Shown here one piece after another: positions 7,708 to 14,302 of a DNA stretch of 64,000 nt. The notes below the pieces were generated by a model. The model was not told the DNA's origin, did not search any database, and saw only the letters and a program-made list of their open reading frames with translations. Source of the DNA: Paeniglutamicibacter sulfureus (lineage in GTDB: Bacteria > Actinomycetota > Actinomycetes > Actinomycetales > Micrococcaceae); NCBI RefSeq assembly GCF_039535115.1, contig NZ_BAAAWO010000001.1:682001-746000 (forward strand), written 5' to 3'. Position 1 is the stretch's first letter. The number at the start of each line of letters is the position of its first letter. The translations under genes and the position numbers were made by a program.

Positions 7708-9786
7708 GTGACCCAGGAACAAATGACCCTTGACACCGCAGACGCCACCGTCGATGTGGCGGCCCTCGGCGAACAGCTGCTGGGCCGCTGGGCAGCCATC
7801 CGCAAGGAAGCCCGCGCCCTGGCCGGCACCGAGGCCGTGCGCGGCATCCCGGGCCTGGGCATGGACGAGCACCGCGAACGCGTCTTCTCCCAGCTGCACG
7901 AGCTGGTCAACGCCAAGGCCGTGCACCGCGCCTTCCCCAAGCGCCTGGGCGGGGAGGACAACCACGGCGGATCCGTCGCCAGCTTCGAGGAACTGGTCAC
8001 CGCCGACCCGTCCCTGCAGATCAAGGCCGGGGTCCAGTGGGGGCTGTTCGGCTGCGCGGTGCTGCACCTGGGCACCAAGGAGCACCACGACAAGTGGCTG
8101 CCGGGCATCATGTCCCTGGAAATCCCCGGCGCCTTCGCCATGACGGAGATCGGGCACGGCTCGGATGTCGCTTCCATCGGCACCACCGCCACCTACGACC
8201 CGGACACGCAGGAATTCGTGATCAACACGCCCTTCAAGGCGGCCTGGAAGGAATACCTCGGCAACGCCGGCGTCCATGGCAAGGCGGCAACCGTGTTCGC
8301 CCAGCTCATCACCGGCGGGGTAAACCACGGCGTGCATGCCTTCTACGTTGACATCCGCGACGAGAACGGTTTCCTGCCCGGAGTCGGCGGCGAGGACGAC
8401 GGGCTCAAGGGCGGGCTCAACGGCATCGACAACGGCCGGCTGCACTTTACCGACGTGCGCATCCCCCGCACCAACCTGCTCAACCGCTACGGCGACGTCA
8501 CCGCGGACGGCACCTATTCCTCGCCGATCCACTCCCCCGGCCGCCGCTTCTTCACCATGCTCGGCACCCTGGTCCAGGGCCGCGTTTCCCTGGACGGGGC
8601 CGCCACCGCGGCCTCGAAGATCGCCCTGCAGATCGCGGTGACCTACGCCAACCAGCGCCGCCAGTTCAACGCCTCCTCGGATACCCGGGAGGAAACGATC
8701 ATGGACTACCAGCGCCACCAACGCCGGCTGATCCCCCGACTGGCCCGCACCTACGCCGCTTCCTTCGCCCACGAGGACCTGCTGGAAAAATTCGACGGGG
8801 TGTTCTCCGGGATTACCGACACCGATGAAGACCGCCAGGACCTGGAAACCCTTGCCGCGGCATTGAAGCCGCTGAGCACCTGGGACGCCCTGGACACTCT
8901 GCAGGAGGCCCGCGAGGCCTGCGGTGGCGCCGGGTTCATTGGCGAAAACCGATTCACCTCCCTGCGCGCGGACCTGGACATCTACGTCACCTTCGAGGGC
9001 GACAACAACGTACTGCTGCAGCTGGTCGGCAAGCGACTGCTCACCGACTACGGGCAGGAATTCCGTAAGCTCGACGCCGGGGTCCTGGCCCGCTACGTCG
9101 TCAAGCAGGCCGAGAACGTGGCACTGCACCGCACCGGGCTGCGCTCGGTTGGCCAGGCCTTCGCCGACACCGGGGATGAGCGCAAGAGCGCGAACTTCTT
9201 CAAGGACGAGGCCAACCAGCGGGCGCTGCTCACCGACCGGATCAACACCATGGTCGCGGAGATCGCCGACGCGTTGCGCGGGGTCTCCACCAAGGACCGC
9301 GCTACCGCGGCTGCCGCCTTCAACGAGAAGCAGGACGCGCTCATCGCCGCTGCCCGCGCGCACGGCGAACTGCTGCGCTGGGAAGCCTTCACCCGGGCGC
9401 TGGCCCAGACCACGGATGCAGGCACCCGCACGGTGCTGACCTGGCTGCGAGATGTTTACGCGCTGTCCCTGATCGAGGGGAACCTCGGCTGGTACCTGAT
9501 GAACGGACGCCTGTCGATGCAGCGTGCCCGCACCCTTTCCGGATACATCAACATCCTGCTGGACCGATTGCGCCCACATGCCCAGGGTTTGGTCGATGCC
9601 TTCGGCTATGGCCCAGAGCACCTTCGGGCGAAGATCGCCGACGGGTCCGAGCAGGAGCGCCAGGACGAGGCGGCCGAATATTATCGTCGGCTGCGCGCCA
9701 GCGCGGATGCCCCCGTGGATGAGAAGGTGCTGATCGCCAGGGAAAAGGCAGCCAAAAAGGCAGCACACGAGGCGGCCAAGAAGTAG
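7708..9786 (+). CDS. Acyl-CoA dehydrogenase/oxidase family flavoprotein
   Basis: 692 residues, the size of peroxisomal-type acyl-CoA oxidases rather than ~390-residue dehydrogenases. Seen: the FAD/substrate motif FAMTEIGHGSDV at ~146-157, a middle beta domain, and EACGGAGFIGENRF at ~409-422 followed by TFEGDNNVLLQL, characteristic of ACOX-type enzymes. The C-terminus is a Lys/Ala-rich tail. It catalyses the first step of beta-oxidation, giving trans-2-enoyl-CoA. The GTG at 7708 is chosen because GAAAGG (7691-7696) lies 11 nt upstream; ATG 7723 is an alternative. Placed after tetR, it completes an oxidation set with the divergent thiolase, reductase and hydratase. Confidence 0.9.
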   Translation: MTQEQMTLDTADATVDVAALGEQLLGRWAAIRKEARALAGTEAVRGIPGLGMDEHRERVFSQLHELVNAKAVHRAFPKRLGGEDNHGGSVASFEELVTADPSLQIKAGVQWGLFGCAVLHLGTKEHHDKWLPGIMSLEIPGAFAMTEIGHGSDVASIGTTATYDPDTQEFVINTPFKAAWKEYLGNAGVHGKAATVFAQLITGGVNHGVHAFYVDIRDENGFLPGVGGEDDGLKGGLNGIDNGRLHFTDVRIPRTNLLNRYGDVTADGTYSSPIHSPGRRFFTMLGTLVQGRVSLDGAATAASKIALQIAVTYANQRRQFNASSDTREETIMDYQRHQRRLIPRLARTYAASFAHEDLLEKFDGVFSGITDTDEDRQDLETLAAALKPLSTWDALDTLQEAREACGGAGFIGENRFTSLRADLDIYVTFEGDNNVLLQLVGKRLLTDYGQEFRKLDAGVLARYVVKQAENVALHRTGLRSVGQAFADTGDERKSANFFKDEANQRALLTDRINTMVAEIADALRGVSTKDRATAAAAFNEKQDALIAAARAHGELLRWEAFTRALAQTTDAGTRTVLTWLRDVYALSLIEGNLGWYLMNGRLSMQRARTLSGYINILLDRLRPHAQGLVDAFGYGPEHLRAKIADGSEQERQDEAAEYYRRLRASADAPVDEKVLIAREKAAKKAAHEAAKK

Positions 9787-9810
9787 TCGCCGGCACGCGC
9801 TCCCGACGGG

Positions 9811-9860
9811 AGGGCGGCGCGGACCAACGGGCAAGCAACTGCCCCGGCCCGCGCCGCCCT
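9811..9860. terminator. Bidirectional terminator between convergent genes
   Basis: Stem AGGGCGGCGCGG/CCGCGCCGCCCT with an inner GGGC/GCCC hairpin, followed on the plus strand by TTTCGGGTTTG. It serves the acyl-CoA dehydrogenase and the convergent MDMPI gene. Confidence 0.7.
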
Positions 9861-9883
9861 TTCGGGTTTGTTGCAGGTTGCGT

Positions 9884-10528
9884 CTAGCCGCGCGTTCTTT
9901 CCACGAACGCTCCGGCTCCCGGACCGGTGAGTTCGTCGGGGGCAACGGGCCTCCCCGAAACCGCCAGGAGCAGGGCGATCGCCTTCCCGTGAACTTCCTG
10001 GCCGGCACCGTGCCCGAAGGTCGTGTCGGTGGCAACCAAGGTGTATCCCGCGGCACGTTCCTTCCCGCCGCCCATCTTGACGCTCGTCCGCAGTTGGTAG
10101 GCCAGGGCCTTGGCGACAGGGGAAGCCGGATAGTCGCCGCGCATGCCCAGCGGACGACGAATGTCCTCCCCATGCACGAACGCCTCGACCAGTCGCGTGG
10201 CCGGTGCCGCAGGCGGGGTGCTCGTGCGCCCGAGCACATCGCGGAACCCGGCCAGGGTTTGGGCAGGGTCTACGCACCGCTGCGTGGCGATGCCGACGGC
10301 GTTGTCCTTGTCAAAATCGAAGCCCGCAAGGACCATGCGCCGGATAAATCCCCACCTCGTGGCCTTGGCGGAGTCAGTCAAATGGGCCAGTACGTCGTGA
10401 ACATCCCAACCTGGGCACAATGACTGTGTCTCCCACTGTTTTGCCGACAGGTTCTCCAGATCGCGGAGCAACGCCAGCCTCTCGTCGTGCACCACGGGCC
10501 AGACTTCGGGGTTGTGTCGCGGGGTCAT
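9884..10528 (-). CDS. Maleylpyruvate isomerase-family (DinB-like) mycothiol-dependent enzyme
   Basis: 214 residues. The N-terminal half resembles the MDMPI/DinB four-helix metal-binding domain: ENLSAKQWETQSLCPGWDVHDVLAHLTDS at ~26-54, where GWDVHDVLAHL supplies the conserved His ligands, plus VEAFVHGEDIRRPLG at ~115-129, a third ligand region. Family members use mycothiol or another thiol cofactor for isomerisation or S-transfer. ATG 10528 is preferred because the longer frame upstream has no family similarity. Convergent with the acyl-CoA dehydrogenase. The substrate is unknown; mshA in the same window shows mycothiol is available. Confidence 0.82.
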   Translation of the reverse strand: MTPRHNPEVWPVVHDERLALLRDLENLSAKQWETQSLCPGWDVHDVLAHLTDSAKATRWGFIRRMVLAGFDFDKDNAVGIATQRCVDPAQTLAGFRDVLGRTSTPPAAPATRLVEAFVHGEDIRRPLGMRGDYPASPVAKALAYQLRTSVKMGGGKERAAGYTLVATDTTFGHGAGQEVHGKAIALLLAVSGRPVAPDELTGPGAGAFVERTRG

Positions 10529-10828
10529 GGAACCACCAAAGCAGCAGTGCGCCGGATTGGCAAGAAAGCGGAGCGCAGGTCGGCACCGTGCACCAGCGGC
10601 GACGTGCGGAACTCCCTTGCCGGGAGGCCGCACGATACCGTCAAGCCATGGTTTTCGGAACGCCCAACAGGTAGCCCACACGGTAAACCAACGTTCCATT
10701 TCACGCCGCCTCACCCGACAGGGGATGCGCGGCTGTCGACCTTCCCGTGATTCTCAATTGGGCATCGTGTCATGGGTGAATCGACTCCGCATGGCCCAAA
10801 CTAGAGAGCATCTAGTGGAGACGGAAAG
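10529..10828. other. Intergenic region with one small dyad
   Basis: No supported gene. At 10800-10816 is a 17-bp dyad, ACTAGA, 5-nt spacer, TCTAGT, just 3' of the convergent-side VOC stop codon. It could be a weak terminator or a binding site; nothing links it to a regulator. Confidence 0.4.
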
Positions 10829-11500
10829 CTACCCGCTGATTATCGAAATTCCTGGGGCGGGATCCACTCGGGATTTCCTCGCTCGTGACTCGATCTGAAC
10901 GGTGAGGAACCCCCGGGCTGGTCGAGATGATTCCGTGGGGAACCACACCCGCTCCCGGTGCACAACGATCAGGAGACCATCATGGCCACCCATGGATGCG
11001 AAGGTGCTGGAGCAATCGTAAAAGTTGGGGATGGCCAACTCCTCGGACAGCGTTGCCACGGCGTCCAGCACGTCTTCAACGCCGAGGCCGACTTCACTGA
11101 TCGACAAGATTCTCGGGTTGTCACCCTTGCTGGAATCAGTGCACGTGTCCGCGGCGCGGGCAATGAATTCCAGGATGATGCCTTCGGGACCGAGAAAATA
11201 CAAGGAGCGGGAATTCCAATCATCCGGGCCAGGGATGATCTCGGAGCCGTCCGCCTGGAATAACGACACGCGACGGGCTAGCCATTCGTGCGCCCGTTCA
11301 AACTCTGAGGGCAGGATTCCGAATGCGAGGTGATGGACGCCGTCAAAACCATCCCCCGCGGCCATCGATAGTCGGGACGAGCCAATGACGACATCTGCGC
11401 CGGCGGGCGTCCATTCGACCGGCAGCAGCAGGGTGTCGCGGTAGAACTGCACTGCCATCGCGAGGTCACTGACCGTGATGGATACGTTTCGGATTTTCAT
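10829..11500 (-). CDS. VOC-family (glyoxalase/bleomycin-resistance fold) protein
   Basis: 223 residues with two vicinal-oxygen-chelate modules. Module 1 begins MKIRNVSITVSDLAMAVQFYRD and ends SLYFLGPEGIILEFIAR, giving candidate His/Glu metal positions. Module 2 starts ILSISEVGLGVEDVLDAV and is more divergent. ATG 11500 is well supported by GAAAGG 9 nt upstream on the minus strand. A ~215-nt untranslated leader separates it from the SoxR box at 11715-11732, making it the likely SoxR-controlled target. VOC proteins detoxify methylglyoxal, bind antibiotics or act as dioxygenases; which applies here cannot be told. GC content is slightly below that of its neighbours. Confidence 0.8.
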   Translation of the reverse strand: MKIRNVSITVSDLAMAVQFYRDTLLLPVEWTPAGADVVIGSSRLSMAAGDGFDGVHHLAFGILPSEFERAHEWLARRVSLFQADGSEIIPGPDDWNSRSLYFLGPEGIILEFIARAADTCTDSSKGDNPRILSISEVGLGVEDVLDAVATLSEELAIPNFYDCSSTFASMGGHDGLLIVVHRERVWFPTESSRPARGFLTVQIESRARKSRVDPAPGISIISG

Positions 11501-11714
11501 TTGTGAAATGCCTTTCGTTGGGAATCGGTACTGCGGCATGCCGTTGAAGTCAGATGATTCTTGGGCCGTAACTTCCAGCCAAAAGAATCCGGTTTGATTC
11601 GTGCGGCAGAAGGTTGCGTTGATCGGCTGGCGACACTTCCCCCGCCGAGCTGTTTCCTGGGCAGCCTCAATCTCAGTGGTTGTTTGCGGGCGGCGCGTAC
11701 GCACCATGGAACTA

Positions 11715-11732
11715 GCTAAAGCTAACTTGAGG
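11715..11732. promoter_or_regulatory. SoxR box
   Basis: GCTAAAGCTAACTTGAGG matches the known 18-bp SoxR palindrome CCTCAAGTTAACTTGAGG (recalled from E. coli) at 15 of 18 positions, with the right half exact. It lies between divergent soxR and the VOC gene. On the minus strand TTGACC at 11732-11737 abuts it, as expected for a MerR-type promoter where the operator fills the spacer. Confidence 0.72.
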
Positions 11733-11761
11733 TCAAGCTGGGGGCCTGACAACATGAGCAC

Positions 11762-12244
11762 ATGAGCACCGCCAAACCCAAGAGCATGCTGCCTATCGGT
11801 GAAGTTGCGAGCAGGGCAGGAGTCTCGGTGCCTACCGTGAGGTACTACGAATCTCGAAACCTCATCACCTCTGAACGAACGGCCGGCAACAAGCGCGTCT
11901 TTCGCCGCTACACCCTGCGGCGATTGGCCATCATTGCCGCAGGACAACGAGTAGGTCTCACCCTGGCGGAGATTGCAGAGGCACTGGCCGAACTCCCACC
12001 GGACAAGGCGCCGACCCAGGACGATTGGCATCAACTCAGCACGCACTGGGCGCTCTTGGTGGCACAAAGAATCCGCCAGCTGGAAAAACTCCAAGGATCA
12101 CTCGACGATTGCATCGGCTGCGGTTGCCTCTCCCTCGCGAAGTGCCACCTCTTCAATCCTCAAGACGAGGCGGCATCTGAAGGCCCGGGTTCGCGTTGGG
12201 TTCGAAGGAGCGTGGACGACGACGGAAAAGGTGTCAACGGTTGA
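11762..12244 (+). CDS. soxR: Redox-sensitive MerR-family activator SoxR
   Basis: 160 residues. The N-terminal MerR winged helix (IGEVASRAGVSVPTVRYYES at ~12-31) is followed by a dimerisation helix and the SoxR-specific [2Fe-2S] cysteine cluster C-x2-C-x-C-x5-C (CIGCGCLSLAKC at ~120-131), with all four cysteines present. SoxR senses redox-cycling compounds or NO by cluster oxidation; in actinomycetes it usually controls small redox or efflux gene sets. The divergent VOC gene and the box between them suggest that gene as target. A 3-codon frame ATG-AGC-ACA-TGA at 11754-11765 overlaps the start codon, with repeated ATGAGCAC making the true start ambiguous by sequence but not by frame. Confidence 0.93.
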   Translation: MSTAKPKSMLPIGEVASRAGVSVPTVRYYESRNLITSERTAGNKRVFRRYTLRRLAIIAAGQRVGLTLAEIAEALAELPPDKAPTQDDWHQLSTHWALLVAQRIRQLEKLQGSLDDCIGCGCLSLAKCHLFNPQDEAASEGPGSRWVRRSVDDDGKGVNG

Positions 12245-12591
12245 ACGCCGTCTCCTGCCCTCAGGAAGTCCCTGTCGCTGTTGCCAGACTTGCAGTTCCT
12301 GACGAGCGGCGCCTCAGTAAGTCAGTCAACAACCGATGCGCTTTTGGTCGTTTTGCGTCCGCCGGGGTTGTTTGCCTTGGGAGCGCCGCGCCCCTCAAAT
12401 AGGGGGGCGACACCTGTTTTCCCACGTGATCGAGGGCTTGAGTGACCCCCTCAAGAAGGGGATGTGGCACCATTACTAGCTTTTCACAAGGTTCGTTGGT
12501 CATGCTGATTTCACGGTCTGATTAGGGACAACAATCCCAGTCACGGTTTGCGAACTGCTTGTTGGGTCACCGATTAAACCGTTCGGCTCGA
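12245..12591. other. Intergenic region after soxR
   Basis: Contains a GC hairpin at about 12390-12411 (GCGCCCCTC, 5-nt loop, GGGGGGCG) followed by ACACCTGTTTT, the likely soxR terminator. A second small CCCCCTC/AAGGGG-type hairpin lies near 12450. GC content dips here relative to neighbours. No coding sequence is supported. Confidence 0.4.
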
Positions 12592-12690
12592 TGCGCGGAC
12601 TCCCCCCACCCCGCGCAATTGGGTCGGGCGCAATCCCGCGTGGGGATGCTGCGCAGGCGAGGGTCCCGTTTCCGAAAGGCGGGACCCTCG
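12592..12690 (+). ncRNA. Candidate structured RNA, three consecutive hairpins
   Basis: The 769-nt gap between soxR and pspA has no credible gene but holds three adjacent stem-loops. Hairpin 1: 12592-12617, stem TGCGCGG/CCGCGCA, loop with six consecutive C (12602-12607). Hairpin 2: 12628-12654, GCGCA-ATCCC pairs with GGGAT-TGCGC across a 2-nt bulge. Hairpin 3: 12658-12690, an 11-bp perfect stem CGAGGGTCCCG/CGGGACCCTCG. The C-run loop recalls the actinobacterial 6C RNA, but only one loop has six C, so identity is not claimed. Plus strand is inferred from the C-rich loop and the final terminator-like hairpin. The promoter is not clear. Confidence 0.4.
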
Positions 12691-12948
12691 TTGCTGGGCA
12701 CGGCCGAGCCGGCCTCAATTTGTGGAGGCGAAACTGCGGACGGGGAAGAAAGCTGCTCGTGGGAAAGACTTTCGCAAGTTGTTTTCGGGTTGACGGCCTA
12801 TGAGATAGTTGGGCGTGATGGCGCTTCCCGGGATCCTTCCACTCGTGGAACCAGAATCGCAGGGTCGGCTGTGGGAATCTATGATCGCGTTCGGAAAAGG
12901 ACTGACATTCTGTGGTCTGGGGGTCGGACGAACAACAATGGTCTTCGG

Positions 12949-12977
12949 TTGGGCCGGTTCAAGCCGTCGCATAGAAT
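12949..12977 (+). promoter_or_regulatory. Predicted pspA promoter
   Basis: TTGGGC (12949-12954), 17-nt spacer, TAGAAT (12972-12977), followed ~12 nt later by the leader with GAAAGGG ahead of the pspA ATG. Confidence 0.6.
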
Positions 12978-13013
12978 TGATGCAACGCGGCTTATGAAAG
13001 GGCGATACACCCC

Positions 13014-13820
13014 ATGAAGAACTCAATTTTTTCACGACTGTTTCGAATCGGTAAGTCCAACGCCAACGCTGCGCTGGACGCTCTCGAAGATCCGCAGAAG
13101 ATGCTGGACCAGCAGGTTCGCGACTACACCAACAACATCGCCCAGGCCGAAACCGCCGTCGCACAGACAATCGGCAACCTGCGCATGCTGGAGGACGACT
13201 ACAAGATCGCCCTGAACGATGCACGCGAGTGGGGCCAGAAGGCATTGGCTGCCTCCAACAAGGCCGAGGAATTCACCGCAGCCGGCGACAGCACCAATGC
13301 CGAGAAGTTCAACAAACTAGCGACCCTGGCCATCCAGCGCCAAATGGCCAGCGAGAAGCAGGCAAGCAACGCCGAACCGAACATCGCCTCGCAGCGCGAG
13401 ATCGTGGAGAAGCTCAAGACCGGGCTGAACACCATGGGCACCAAGCGTCAGGAGTTGGTTGCCAAGCGCGACGAGCTGGTGGCACGCGCCCGCAACGCCA
13501 AGACCCAGGGCCAGATGATGGACGCGGTCAAGGCCCTGGACATGAACGACCCGACCTCGGAGATCAACCGGTTCGAATCCAAGATCCGCGCCGATGAGTC
13601 GCGCGTGCGCGGCGCGGCGGAACTCGCCGCATCCTCCCTCGATGCACAGTTCGCTTCCCTCGAGGACCTGGGTGAGGCCACCGAGGTCGAGGCCCGCCTG
13701 GCGGCGATGAAGGGCGAAAGCAACATCCTGGAGCAGGGAACCGCTCCGGCGATCGAGGAAACCGTGGCCCCCTCGGAAATCGAGGCCCGCCTGGCGGCCC
13801 TGAAGGCCAAGAACCAGTAA
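13014..13820 (+). CDS. pspA: PspA/IM30 (ESCRT-III-like) membrane-stress protein
   Basis: 268 residues, almost entirely helical coiled coil with the PspA N-terminal amphipathic start MKNSIFSRLFRIGKSNANAA and LEDPQKMLDQQV at ~25-36. PspA binds stressed inner membrane, oligomerises like ESCRT-III and preserves the proton gradient. Glu/Ala/Lys-rich heptads run through ~30-220. The C-terminus holds a duplicated peptide motif, EVEARLAAMKG at ~223 and EIEARLAALKAK at ~256, separated by a short linker. No pspB/C-type partner is adjacent, as is common in actinobacteria, where partners differ. Preceded by GAAAGGG ~12 nt upstream and a -10/-35 pair. Confidence 0.92.
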   Translation: MKNSIFSRLFRIGKSNANAALDALEDPQKMLDQQVRDYTNNIAQAETAVAQTIGNLRMLEDDYKIALNDAREWGQKALAASNKAEEFTAAGDSTNAEKFNKLATLAIQRQMASEKQASNAEPNIASQREIVEKLKTGLNTMGTKRQELVAKRDELVARARNAKTQGQMMDAVKALDMNDPTSEINRFESKIRADESRVRGAAELAASSLDAQFASLEDLGEATEVEARLAAMKGESNILEQGTAPAIEETVAPSEIEARLAALKAKNQ

Positions 13821-13859
13821 CCCTTCGCGAAGACCACGGCCCAATGTCGGGACCCGTTT

Positions 13860-13890
13860 GTGGCGGATGCGACCTATTCGTATCCGCCAC
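13860..13890 (+). terminator. pspA terminator
   Basis: GTGGCGGATGCGA pairs with TCGTATCCGCCAC (one G-T), 5-nt loop, followed by GTTTCC; 40 nt after the pspA stop. Confidence 0.65.
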
Positions 13891-14026
13891 GTTTCCTGTC
13901 GCGGAAAGGCGTCGTCGGCGGACACACAAATGGTGTTGGCCTAAATGGCAGCAGCATATCGAGCAGGCGAAGTCCGGCCGTCTCCACCAAACTGCAACGT
14001 GGCCACCCTCCGCATCGAACGTTGGA

Positions 14027-14212
14027 AACCACTTGATGCGTTTCGGTATATACCAAGGTCGCCTCTGCGAAGGCGTTGGCGCGTTCGTTGCCGTCCTTGA
14101 GGATGGTGTGGACGGAGCCCCGGTCCTGCACAGAGGCGTTCCGCCATGACCGGATCGCAGCCAGGCGCCCGTTGATTGCCTCGCTCACCTTCCACTTTAA
14201 TAGTTGTTTCAT
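14027..14212 (-). pseudogene. Tryptophanyl-tRNA synthetase C-terminal fragment
   Basis: A minus-strand frame of ~62 residues reads like the last helices of TrpRS: LLKWKVSEAINGRLAAIR, a short linker, then VHTILKDGNERANAFAEATL. The order LK-x-x-V-x-E-A-I, L-x-x-I-R, and L-x-x-G-x-E-R-A-x-x-x-A matches the family's C-terminal tail, including E. coli TrpS as remembered. Nothing upstream in this frame (14213 onward) encodes the Rossmann core, HIGH or KMSKS motifs, so this is a remnant rather than a gene. Assignment rests on pattern recognition over ~60 residues. Confidence 0.5.
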
Positions 14213-14302
14213 AGGCCCGCACCGCCTGCACCGGTTTGCCCCATGCCCACCAAATCAGGCGTTCCGGCCACGGGGAGAGCTGCCGGTAGACTAGATATCG
14301 AC
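14213..14302 (+). promoter_or_regulatory. Upstream region of the zinc-knuckle SDR, with leaderless -10
   Basis: TAGACT at 14287-14292 lies 10 nt before the ATG at 14303. There is no ribosome binding site, so a leaderless or near-leaderless transcript is likely. The -35 is weak. Confidence 0.5.

Noticed and set aside
7405..10239. 944-residue minus-strand open frame
   Set aside because: Antisense to the acyl-CoA dehydrogenase; high-GC third positions leave the opposite strand open. No family motifs.
12592..12690. Firm call as 6C RNA
   Set aside because: Only one loop has six C; the family needs two. Kept as unassigned RNA.
12809..12997. 62-residue frame before pspA
   Set aside because: Overlaps the predicted pspA promoter; no ribosome binding site or family.
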